From an uncultured Clostridia bacterium (GTDB lineage Bacteria; Bacillota; Clostridia; Oscillospirales; Oscillospiraceae): a DNA stretch of 5,771 nt. Position numbers and translations under genes: made by a program. The notes beneath the pieces are model-generated. The model worked only from the letters and a program-made list of their open reading frames with translations. It searched no databases and was not told the DNA's origin. Positions 1 through 5,771 of the stretch are shown piece after piece. The stretch spans positions 1 through 5,771 of the forward strand of contig CAMHRJ010000159.1 in the NCBI GenBank assembly GCA_946187475.1. Reading direction: 5' to 3'. Every line of letters starts with the position of its first letter. Position 1 is the stretch's first letter.

Positions 1-1110
1 CGTCCCCCGGACGCCAACGGTCTCGCCGATCTGGCGGAAGCCGAAATGCTCATAGAACCCCCGGGCGTGGGTGTTTTCCTCCGCCACATGGAGCCGCAGG
101 GCGGTGCGGCCGTGGGTCTCGCAGAACCAGACGGCGTGGCCCAGCAGCTGGGCCGCCCAGCCCCGGCCCCGACAGGCGGGCAGGAGATAGAAAAAGGAGA
201 TCCAGCCGCAGCCCTCCTCGGCGGCCCGGTTGGGGTCGATGTCGATGAGGCCAACCACCTCGTCGCCGCTCATGAGCTTCATGACCGTGCCCTCGGTGCG
301 GGCGTGGGCCTTGGCATTTCGGAGATAGTACCGGGCGGCGTAGCCCTTGGTGGAGCCGTGGGCCGTGGCCCAGGCGTCGGCGTAGCAGCGGTCATAGAGG
401 GCCGCGTCCGCGGGAAAGCGCACCGGCTCGAACCGGAGGTTCCCCGGGTCCTTGGCGGCGCTTTTCCACCAGCTCTGGCGGGAGAAGGTGCTCAGCTCCG
501 CCGGCAGGTGGCTGGCGTCATTATAAAACAGCGCCTTCGGCTCACCGTCGATGTAGCGAATGCAGGCCACGGCGGTGTTGTCCCCGTGGGGCAGGCCGTC
601 GATGTCCGCACTCTGGACCCCCAGCAGGAGGGCCAGATAGCTCCGGATGGCCATGCCGTGGCTCACCACGGCGATGGTCTGGCCGTAGTGCTTCACGCTG
701 AGCCGGGCCAGGGCGGAGCGCATGCGCTCCTGGGCCTCGGAAAACCGCTCGCAGCCCGGGACGCTCCAGCGGTCCGGGTCATGGTTGAAGCAGTACATGG
801 CCTCCGGGGCCTCCTGCTCCACGTCGCCCCAGGGGCGGCCTTCCCAGACGCCCATGGCGATCTCCCGCAGCTGGGGCAGGGTGGTGAGCTCCAGCTCGTG
901 ATACTTCAAAATGGCGCCGGCGGTGTCCATGGTGCGCTGCAGATCGCTGGAATAGACCGCGTCCAGCGGCACGTCCCGAAACCGCTCCGCCAGGGCGTCG
1001 ATCTGGGCTCTGCCCCGGGGCGTGATGCGCCCGTCCCAGTGTCCCTGGATGCGGCGATAAAGATTCCCCTCCGCCTCGGCGTGGCGAATCAGATAGATGG
1101 TTGTGGCCAT
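1..1110 (-). CDS. Histidine phosphatase / GNAT acetyltransferase fusion (3' end outside window)
   Basis: This is a two-domain cytosolic protein; 370 codons are visible and no stop is reached before the left edge. Residues 1-205 are a histidine phosphatase (phosphoglycerate mutase-like) domain. It has the RHAEAEGN motif with the phospho-accepting His10 next to Arg9, SSDLQRT with Arg59, a likely acid Glu83 in LREIAMG, and the second His151 in VVSHG. Residues 225-370 are a GNAT domain, with the acyl-CoA-binding loop RGRGWA (314-319) and the motif-B-like ARGFYEHFGF (349-358), so only the last few residues are probably missing. The ATG at 1110 is set by GGAGGTGA at 1121-1114, six bases upstream. 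By family, the first domain removes phosphate from a small molecule or protein and the second transfers an acyl group from acyl-CoA; neither substrate can be read from sequence. The gene is divergent from the wall-polysaccharide operon and may share its control region. Confidence 0.9.
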   Translation of the reverse strand, partial: MATTIYLIRHAEAEGNLYRRIQGHWDGRITPRGRAQIDALAERFRDVPLDAVYSSDLQRTMDTAGAILKYHELELTTLPQLREIAMGVWEGRPWGDVEQEAPEAMYCFNHDPDRWSVPGCERFSEAQERMRSALARLSVKHYGQTIAVVSHGMAIRSYLALLLGVQSADIDGLPHGDNTAVACIRYIDGEPKALFYNDASHLPAELSTFSRQSWWKSAAKDPGNLRFEPVRFPADAALYDRCYADAWATAHGSTKGYAARYYLRNAKAHARTEGTVMKLMSGDEVVGLIDIDPNRAAEEGCGWISFFYLLPACRGRGWAAQLLGHAVWFCETHGRTALRLHVAEENTHARGFYEHFGFRQIGETVGVRGT

Positions 1111-1128
1111 GGGTCACCTCCGAAAAAT

Positions 1129-1155
1129 AAGCGTCTGCTTTGGGTGCAAACGCTT
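1129..1155 (-). promoter_or_regulatory. Terminator-like hairpin in the leader of the phosphatase-GNAT gene
   Basis: Read on the minus strand, AAGCGTTTGC, a seven-base loop ACCCAAA, and GCAGACGCTT form a ten-pair stem with one U-G wobble. It is followed at once by ATTTTT (1128-1123) and then by the ribosome binding site. The structure lies between the proposed leftward promoter and the start codon, so it could act as an attenuator, protect the mRNA end, or tune access to the ribosome binding site. On DNA the same dyad could be an operator, since its right arm runs into the rightward -35 box. The pairing is seen directly; the role is inferred. Confidence 0.5.
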
Positions 1156-1182
1156 GACCCTGTGGACTGAAAATAGTACAAT
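1154..1182 (+). promoter_or_regulatory. Sigma-A-type promoter for the rightward operon
   Basis: The -35 box is TTGACC (1154-1159) and the -10 box is TACAAT (1177-1182), separated by exactly 17 bases. Each box differs from consensus at one position. Transcription would begin near 1189, giving a leader of about 46 bases before the ATG at 1235. The local sequence is AT-rich in an otherwise GC-rich window, which supports a promoter. It is the only good promoter found upstream of the four plus-strand genes. Confidence 0.8.
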
Positions 1183-1208
1183 AGTAAAATAACATAAAAC
1201 TGCGTCAA
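1181..1208 (-). promoter_or_regulatory. Probable leftward promoter for the phosphatase-GNAT gene
   Basis: On the minus strand a -35 box TTGACG (1208-1203, five of six consensus bases) is followed after 16 bases by TACTAT (1186-1181, four of six). Transcription would begin near 1174 and give a leader of about 64 bases. The -10 box shares two base pairs with the -10 box of the rightward promoter, so both could not be occupied at once. A second TACTAT lies at 1178-1173 but its spacing is too long (24 bases). The weaker -10 makes this call less certain than the opposing promoter. Confidence 0.5.
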
Positions 1209-1213
1209 ACGCA
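1201..1213. repeat. Small dyad TGCGT-CAA-ACGCA, possible operator
   Basis: Five-base inverted arms flank a three-base centre. The dyad overlies the leftward -35 box and lies in the early leader of the rightward transcript, about 12 bases before its ribosome binding site. It shares CAAACGC with the right arm of the hairpin dyad (1147-1153 and 1206-1212), so the two could be half-related binding sites for one regulator. In RNA it would be only a short hairpin. Confidence 0.35.
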
Positions 1214-1234
1214 ATCTCTGTTCCGGAGGCATCC

Positions 1235-3463
1235 ATGAAAGTCATCCATCTCATCAGCGGCGGCGACACCGGCGGCGCCCGCACCCATGTCTATTCCCTG
1301 CTCAGCTGCCTGTGCCGTCGCGGCGTGGAAGTGCAGCTGGTCTGCTTCGTGGGCGGACCCTTTGCCGAGGGCGCGGCGGAGCTGGGCATTCCCACCACGG
1401 TGCTGCCCCGGGGCTTTTTCGGCAGCGTCCGGCCGCTGCTGCACATGATTCGGGAGGGAAACTACGACGTGGTCCACTGCCACGGCGCCAAAGCCAACCT
1501 CATGGGCGCGATCTTGAAGCCCTTTCTCAAGATGCCCGTCATCACCACCGTCCACAGCGACTACCGGCTGGACTATCTCAACCGGCCCTTCGCGGCGGCC
1601 ACCTTCGGCGTGGCGAACCGGCTGGCCCTGCGGGTGCTGGATTACCGGGTCTGCGTGTCGGAGACCCTCCGCGCCCGGCTCATCAGCCGGGGCTTCAAGC
1701 CCAACGATCTCTACACTATATATAATGGTCTGGATTTCAGCCACACGGTGGCGAAAACCGACCGGGCGGCCTATTTCGCCCAGTACCAGTTCCGGATCGC
1801 GCCCGAAGACGTGATCGTGGGCATCGCGGCCCGTCTGGACCCGGTGAAGGACATCCCCACCCTGCTGCGGGCCCTGAAACTGGCCCGGGAGACCTGCCCG
1901 GAGCTGAAGCTGGCCATCGCCGGCGAGGGCATGCAGCGCAAGGAACTGGAAAGTCTCGCGGACGAGCTGGGGCTGCGCAGCGCGGTGTGCTTTCTGGGCT
2001 GGGTCTCCGATCTGGACGCCTTTTACGGGGCGCTGGACATCAACGCCCTGTCCTCCCTCTCCGAGGGCTTCCCCTACGCCCTGCCCGAGGGCGCGAGAGC
2101 CCATCTGGCCACCGTGGCCACCAACGTGGGCGGCGTGCCCGCCATCATTGAAAACAACGTCACCGGCATCCTCATCGAGCCCGGGGACACTGAGGCTCTG
2201 GCCGCGGCGCTGATGCGCTACGCCTCCGATCTGGATTACCGCAGGGCCATGGGCGACGCGCTCTATCTCAAGGGCCAGGCGGACTTTTCCGAGGAGGCCA
2301 CCGGCGACCGGCAGATGGAGATCTACGATCTGGTCCGCCGCGCTGAGGAGCACCGCCACGGCAAGCGGGACGGCGTGGTCATCTGCGGCGCCTACGGCTT
2401 CGGCAACGCCGGCGACGAGGCCATTCTCGACGCCATCATCCGGGAGATGCGCATTCTGGACGAGGCGCTGCCCATCACGGTGTTCTCCCGCCGGCCCAAG
2501 GAGACCCGCAACCACTGCTGCGTGAACACCTATCACACCTTCTCCCTGCTCCGGCTGCACAGCGCCATGAAGAACGCCAAGCTCTACATCAACGGCGGCG
2601 GCAACCTGATGCAGGACGTGACCAGCCGCTACAGTCTCTGGTACTATCTCTACACCCTGCGCACCGCCCACCGCAGCGGCTGCGCCGTGCAGATGTACGG
2701 CTGCGGCATCGGACCGCTGCTCTATGAGGGCGACCGCCGGCTCACGGGCAAGACCATCAACGAAAACGTGGACGTGATCACCCTCCGGGAGCCGGACAGT
2801 CTCCGGGTGCTGGAGGCCATCGGCGTGACGAAGCCGAAGATCCTGCTGGCCTCGGACCCGGCGCTGACCCTGCCCGGCGCGCCGGAAAAGCAGGTCACCC
2901 GCCTGCTGGAGAGCCACGGCATCGACCCCGACGGAAAATACATCGCCTTCGTCCTCCGGCGCTGGAAGGGCTTTGAGGAAAAGAGCACGGTCTTTGCCGC
3001 CGCGGCGCTCTACGCCTATCTCCACTATGGGCTGACGCCCGTCTTCCTGTGCATCAACCATCGCACGGACCACGAGGCCGCCGCCATGGTGGTCAGGCAT
3101 CTGAGCATCCCCTACCACGTGCTTTCGGAGCATATGGGCTCCGGCATGATCATCGGGATTCTGGCCCGGATGAAGGCCGTGGTGAGCATGCGTCTGCACG
3201 GTCTGGTCTTCGCCGCCGGTCAGGGTGTTCCTCTGGCAGGCGTCAGCTATGACCCCAAGGTCACGGCCTTTCTGGACTACATCGAGCAGGACAATTACAT
3301 CGATTTCAGCGAGCTGGAGGTTACCCGCATGACCGGACTCATCGACAGTGCCATCCAGCTTTCGGATCAGCGTCAGGAGCTGCGTCGCCGCACGGAGCTC
3401 TTAAACGAAAAAGAAGAAAACAATCGTCTGGCAGCGGCACAGCTGCTGAAAAGGGAGGCGTAA
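1235..3463 (+). CDS. csaB: GT4 glycosyltransferase fused to CsaB-type polysaccharide pyruvyl transferase
   Basis: This 742-residue protein joins two enzymes that are normally separate. Residues 1-370 are a GT-B fold, GT4-family glycosyltransferase: an N-terminal SGGDTGGARTHV loop, donor-phosphate residues Arg200 and Lys205 in AARLDPVKD, and the E-x7-E motif Glu277/Glu285 in EGFPYALPE. Residues 379-742 match a full-length CsaB pyruvyl transferase: GAYGFGNAGDEAIL (385-398), INGGGNLMQDVTS (452-464), YGCGIGPL (488-495), LREPDSLRVLEAIGV (517-531) and SMRLHGLVFAA (651-661) with conserved His655. The linker (about 366-380) is short and charged. No signal peptide is seen, so it is likely cytosolic or at the inner membrane face. 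By family, CsaB moves pyruvate from phosphoenolpyruvate to a sugar, typically ManNAc, of secondary wall polysaccharide, making the ligand for SLH-domain proteins. The GT4 half may add the sugar that is then pyruvylated (inference). The start follows CCGGAGG (1223-1229) by five bases. It is the first gene of the operon. The symbol fits only the C-terminal half. Confidence 0.92.
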   Translation: MKVIHLISGGDTGGARTHVYSLLSCLCRRGVEVQLVCFVGGPFAEGAAELGIPTTVLPRGFFGSVRPLLHMIREGNYDVVHCHGAKANLMGAILKPFLKMPVITTVHSDYRLDYLNRPFAAATFGVANRLALRVLDYRVCVSETLRARLISRGFKPNDLYTIYNGLDFSHTVAKTDRAAYFAQYQFRIAPEDVIVGIAARLDPVKDIPTLLRALKLARETCPELKLAIAGEGMQRKELESLADELGLRSAVCFLGWVSDLDAFYGALDINALSSLSEGFPYALPEGARAHLATVATNVGGVPAIIENNVTGILIEPGDTEALAAALMRYASDLDYRRAMGDALYLKGQADFSEEATGDRQMEIYDLVRRAEEHRHGKRDGVVICGAYGFGNAGDEAILDAIIREMRILDEALPITVFSRRPKETRNHCCVNTYHTFSLLRLHSAMKNAKLYINGGGNLMQDVTSRYSLWYYLYTLRTAHRSGCAVQMYGCGIGPLLYEGDRRLTGKTINENVDVITLREPDSLRVLEAIGVTKPKILLASDPALTLPGAPEKQVTRLLESHGIDPDGKYIAFVLRRWKGFEEKSTVFAAAALYAYLHYGLTPVFLCINHRTDHEAAAMVVRHLSIPYHVLSEHMGSGMIIGILARMKAVVSMRLHGLVFAAGQGVPLAGVSYDPKVTAFLDYIEQDNYIDFSELEVTRMTGLIDSAIQLSDQRQELRRRTELLNEKEENNRLAAAQLLKREA

Positions 3464-3467
3464 CGCC

Positions 3468-4088
3468 ATGGTTCGTTCTGTCATTCTGGCGTCCGGCAGC
3501 GGCACCAAGCTGCAGAGTCTGCTGGATTCCATCTTCTTCGGGGAGATCCCGGAGCTGGAGATCGTCTGCGTGATCTCCTCCGTGGCGGAGGCCAACGCCG
3601 TGGTCCGCGCCCGGAACGCGGGGCTGGAGACCAGCTTCATCGACCCTGCGGTGTTCCCCAACGAGCATACCTTCGATCTGGCCGTCCGCAACGCCATCCG
3701 GGATCTGGACGCGGAGCTGGTCATCGACGCGGGCTTCCATCCCGGCGTGGGGCCGGAGACCGCCAAAAGCTTCAAAAACCGCGTCATCTCCATCCAGCCC
3801 TCCCTGGTTCCGGCCTTCCAGGACCTGCGGGGTCTGGCCGTCCACGAGGCGGTGCTGGAGCGGGGGCTGAAGCTCACCGGCGCCACGGCCTATCTGGTCA
3901 ACGAGCAGGGCGGCATCGGCCCGGTGCTGCTGCAGAAGGCCGTGGAGGTCCAGGACAACGACACCGCCGTGTCCCTCCAGCGCCGGGTGCTGCGCCAGTG
4001 CGAATGGATTCTGCTGCCGGAGGCGGTGCGTCTCTGGTGTGCCGGCGCCTTTGAAGTGCGCAGCGGCAGAGCCAAGCGGGTCAAATAA
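3468..4088 (+). CDS. PurN-like formyltransferase-fold protein lacking the catalytic triad
   Basis: This 206-residue protein is close in length to PurN (GAR transformylase, about 190-215 residues) and aligns along its whole length. It has the N-terminal phosphate-loop-like ASGSGTKLQSLLD (8-20), the central AGF (88-90), xIxPSLVP (109-115) and GPVLLQKAVEV (151-161). Glu179 in EWILLP aligns with the conserved glutamate of E. coli PurN EHAIYP. The residues that define formyl transfer are not conserved: E. coli Asn106 and His108 (NIHPS) align with Ser108 and Gln110 (SIQPS), and Asp144 (ELDGGP) aligns with Gly149 (QGGIGP). The folate-side segment MRIL is replaced by HPGV. The reading frame is intact, so this is a diverged paralogue rather than a decayed gene. 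It is probably not a working GAR transformylase; its activity is unknown, and a binding or altered-chemistry role is possible. GGGAGG (3453-3458) lies inside the end of the upstream gene, nine bases before ATG, and the gap between genes is four bases. Automatic annotation would probably call it purN. Confidence 0.8.
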   Translation: MVRSVILASGSGTKLQSLLDSIFFGEIPELEIVCVISSVAEANAVVRARNAGLETSFIDPAVFPNEHTFDLAVRNAIRDLDAELVIDAGFHPGVGPETAKSFKNRVISIQPSLVPAFQDLRGLAVHEAVLERGLKLTGATAYLVNEQGGIGPVLLQKAVEVQDNDTAVSLQRRVLRQCEWILLPEAVRLWCAGAFEVRSGRAKRVK

Positions 4089-4091
4089 ACC

Positions 4092-5531
4092 ATGAATCAT
4101 CGTATGGTATGGCGGACGGTGGGCATCGTGCTGCTGCTGACGGCGGCGCTGCTGCTCCTGCCGCTGATCACGGCCCTGTATTACGGCGAATCCATCCGCC
4201 CCTTCCTCATCGCCATGGCTGCGGCCCTCATCCCGGGGCTGGCGCTGTCGCAGCTGAAGAGCCGGCGCAGCGTTTACACCGCCCGGGAAGGCTTCGTCAT
4301 CGTGGGCGCGGGATGGATCATCCTGTCGCTGATCGCGGCCCTGCCCTTCACCCTCAGCGGTGACATTCCCAATTATCTCGACGCGGTGTTCGAGACGGTC
4401 TCCGGTCTCACCACCACCGGCGCCACGATCCTGAACGACGTGGAGGGACTCAGCCGGGGCGTGCAGTTCTGGCGGCTGTTCTGCCACTGGATCGGCGGCA
4501 TGGGCATTCTGGTGTTCATCATGGCGGTGCTGCCTCTGGCGGGCAACCGCAGCATGCACATCATGCGCGCCGAGGTGCCCGGCCCCACGGTGGGAAAGCT
4601 GGTGCCCAGAGCCCGGCAGACTGCCCGGATCCTGTATGTGCTCTATCTCATTTTGACGCTGGTGGAGACCGCCCTTTTGAAGCTGGGCGGCATGTCCTTT
4701 TTCGACGCGCTGCTCCATTCCTTCGCCACCGCCGGCACCGGCGGCTTTTCCACCCGGGCCCTGAGCGTGGGCTACTTCAACAGCACCTACATCGACATCG
4801 TCATCGGCACGTTCATGCTGCTGTTCGGCGTGAATTTCAGCCTTTACTATCTCATCCTCATCGGCAGCTGGAAGCAGGCGCTGAAAAACGAGGAGCTGCG
4901 CTGGTATGCTGTCATCATCGTCTTTGCCACGGTGACCATCGCCTGGAGCATCATGGACCAGTACGGCGGCTTCGTCCAGGCCCTGCGCTACAGCTATTTT
5001 CAGGTGTCCTCCATCCTCACCACCACGGGCTTTTCCACGGCGGACTTTACACAATGGCCGGCCTATGCCCAGAGCATGCTGGTGCTGCTGATGTTCATCG
5101 GCGGCTGCGCCGGCAGTACCGCCGGCGGTTTGAAGGTCTCCCGGGTGATGCTGCTGTGCAAGGACACCCTGACGGAGCTGCGCCGGATGCTCCGGCCCCG
5201 GAGCGTGGAGCGGGTGCGGCTGGACGGAAAGCCGGTGGAGACCGGCACCCTTCGGGCCGTGCAGGGATATTTCTTCGTGTATCTGCTGCTGCTTCTCATG
5301 GGGACGCTGGTGGTCTCTCTGGACGGCATGGATTTCACCACGAACTTCACCGCCTCCCTGGCCTGCATCTCCAACGTGGGCCCGGGTCTGGCGCTGGTGG
5401 GGCCCATGGGCAGCTTTTCGGTGTTCTCGCCTTTGAGCAAGGTCGTTCTGATCTTTGAAATGCTCCTGGGCAGACTGGAGATCTATCCGATCCTGCTGCT
5501 GTTCTTCCCCGCCACCTGGAAAGCGAAATGA
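4092..5531 (+). CDS. trkH: TrkH family potassium uptake protein
   Basis: This is a complete 479-residue integral membrane potassium channel or transporter subunit. Two hydrophobic segments (about 9-28 and 36-52) precede the first channel repeat, as in TrkH rather than the shorter KtrB. Four pore loops carry the filter glycines: SGLTTTGAT (104-112), FATAGTGGFST (211-221), ILTTTGFST (308-316) and SNVGPG (427-432). The intramembrane gating loop GGCAGSTAGGLKVSR (337-351) is present. GRLEIYP (460-466) matches the conserved C-terminal helix. By family it brings K+ into the cell and is gated by a cytosolic nucleotide-binding TrkA/KtrA subunit. No such gene is visible here, so the partner must be encoded elsewhere. 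The start lies three bases after the upstream stop, with only a weak AGCGGG upstream, suggesting translation is coupled to the preceding gene. A second in-frame Met at codon 5 is a possible alternative start. Confidence 0.95.
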   Translation: MNHRMVWRTVGIVLLLTAALLLLPLITALYYGESIRPFLIAMAAALIPGLALSQLKSRRSVYTAREGFVIVGAGWIILSLIAALPFTLSGDIPNYLDAVFETVSGLTTTGATILNDVEGLSRGVQFWRLFCHWIGGMGILVFIMAVLPLAGNRSMHIMRAEVPGPTVGKLVPRARQTARILYVLYLILTLVETALLKLGGMSFFDALLHSFATAGTGGFSTRALSVGYFNSTYIDIVIGTFMLLFGVNFSLYYLILIGSWKQALKNEELRWYAVIIVFATVTIAWSIMDQYGGFVQALRYSYFQVSSILTTTGFSTADFTQWPAYAQSMLVLLMFIGGCAGSTAGGLKVSRVMLLCKDTLTELRRMLRPRSVERVRLDGKPVETGTLRAVQGYFFVYLLLLLMGTLVVSLDGMDFTTNFTASLACISNVGPGLALVGPMGSFSVFSPLSKVVLIFEMLLGRLEIYPILLLFFPATWKAK

Positions 5532-5540
5532 GGTGTGACC

Positions 5541-5771
5541 ATGACTAGCGAATCAGAACGTCCTCTGACCGAGGCGGAGCAGCGGCGGCTGGACCACTTC
5601 AACCAGGTCCGTGAGGCGCTCGCCGCGAAAGGATATCAAGAGACCTTCTTCACCATCGGCATCGTGAAGGCCAACGCCTATACCATGCTGGCGGCCATCC
5701 CGGTGACCATCGGGGTATTTCTGCTGTTTTTCCTCTGCTTTTTTCGTGATGGGAGGGTGTTGCTGTGGCAC
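5541..5771 (+). CDS. Membrane protein, N-terminal part; possibly DUF3267 family (3' end outside window)
   Basis: 77 codons are visible and remain open at the right edge. Residues 1-45 are a polar, partly helical region (RPLTEAEQRRLDHF, then REALAAKGYQET). They are followed by FTIGIVKAN (37-45) and one hydrophobic segment (about 46-68, ending LLFFLCFF), so the protein is probably membrane-bound. The order of charged helix, KGY, TIGIVKAN and transmembrane helix resembles the start of DUF3267 proteins from Clostridia, which carry a zinc-protease-like HExxH motif further on. That part is not in the window, so the assignment is tentative. GAGGTG (5530-5535) overlaps the stop of the potassium transporter gene and lies five bases before this ATG, indicating the same operon. 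Confidence 0.7.
   Translation, partial: MTSESERPLTEAEQRRLDHFNQVREALAAKGYQETFFTIGIVKANAYTMLAAIPVTIGVFLLFFLCFFRDGRVLLWH

Noticed and set aside
46..1170. Open frame of 374 codons on the plus strand
   Set aside because: It is the antisense shadow of the phosphatase-GNAT gene, which shows active-site motifs and a proper ribosome binding site; the plus-strand product is low-complexity.
1694..1726. AT-rich patch with TATATATAAT inside the GT4 domain, resembling an internal promoter
   Set aside because: The best -35 partner (TTCAAG) matches consensus at only three positions, and no new gene start follows. The patch encodes the conserved IYNG segment of GT4 enzymes, although the ATA-TAT-AAT codon run is unusual for this gene.
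2340..2380. Possible separate start for the CsaB half, using GTG near residue 381 with GAGGAG upstream
   Set aside because: The spacing between GAGGAG (2345-2350) and the GTG is over 20 bases, far too long, and there is no stop codon ending the GT4 half.
1205..3199. Long open frame of 664 codons on the minus strand opposite the GT4-CsaB gene
   Set aside because: Its translation is low-complexity, rich in Gly, Ala, His, Gln and Val, with no recognisable domain. It lies wholly antisense to a gene with clear motifs; such frames arise in GC-rich DNA.
3339..5054. Long open frame of 571 codons on the minus strand across the PurN-like and potassium transporter genes
   Set aside because: Composition is His/Gln/Asp/Arg-rich and repetitive without a domain, and it is antisense to three genes that do have clear family motifs.

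Overview
The window is GC-rich (about 60-65% by eye) with strong GGAGG-type ribosome binding sites, tightly packed genes and a consensus-like sigma-A promoter in an AT-rich intergenic patch. Together with a CsaB-type pyruvyl transferase, a TrkH-type potassium channel protein and a histidine phosphatase-acetyltransferase fusion, this points to a high-GC member of the Clostridia, most likely Oscillospiraceae-like. The taxonomic call is inference from gene content and style, not from a marker gene.

Layout. Positions 1-1110 (minus strand) hold a gene that leaves the window on the left: an N-terminal histidine phosphatase domain fused to a GNAT acetyltransferase domain. Positions 1111-1234 are a divergent control region with two face-to-face promoters whose -10 boxes overlap, a terminator-like hairpin in the leader of the leftward gene, and a small dyad overlying the leftward -35 box. 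From 1235 to the right edge there are four plus-strand genes separated by only 4, 3 and 9 bases, so they very probably form one operon: a 742-residue fusion of a GT4 glycosyltransferase with a CsaB-type polysaccharide pyruvyl transferase; a PurN-like protein in which all three catalytic residues of the formyltransferase family appear to be replaced; a complete TrkH potassium uptake protein; and the start of a membrane protein that resembles the N-terminus of DUF3267 proteins and runs off the right edge.

How they may work together. The GT4-CsaB fusion probably adds a sugar to a secondary cell-wall polysaccharide precursor and then places a pyruvyl ketal on it, the modification that SLH-domain surface proteins bind. 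The PurN-like protein cannot be assumed to make purines: it keeps the fold and part of the nucleotide-side pocket but not the Asn-His-Asp triad. TrkH imports potassium and normally needs a TrkA partner, which is not seen here. No single pathway clearly unites the operon. No RNA genes, insertion sequences, CRISPR arrays or downstream terminators were seen.
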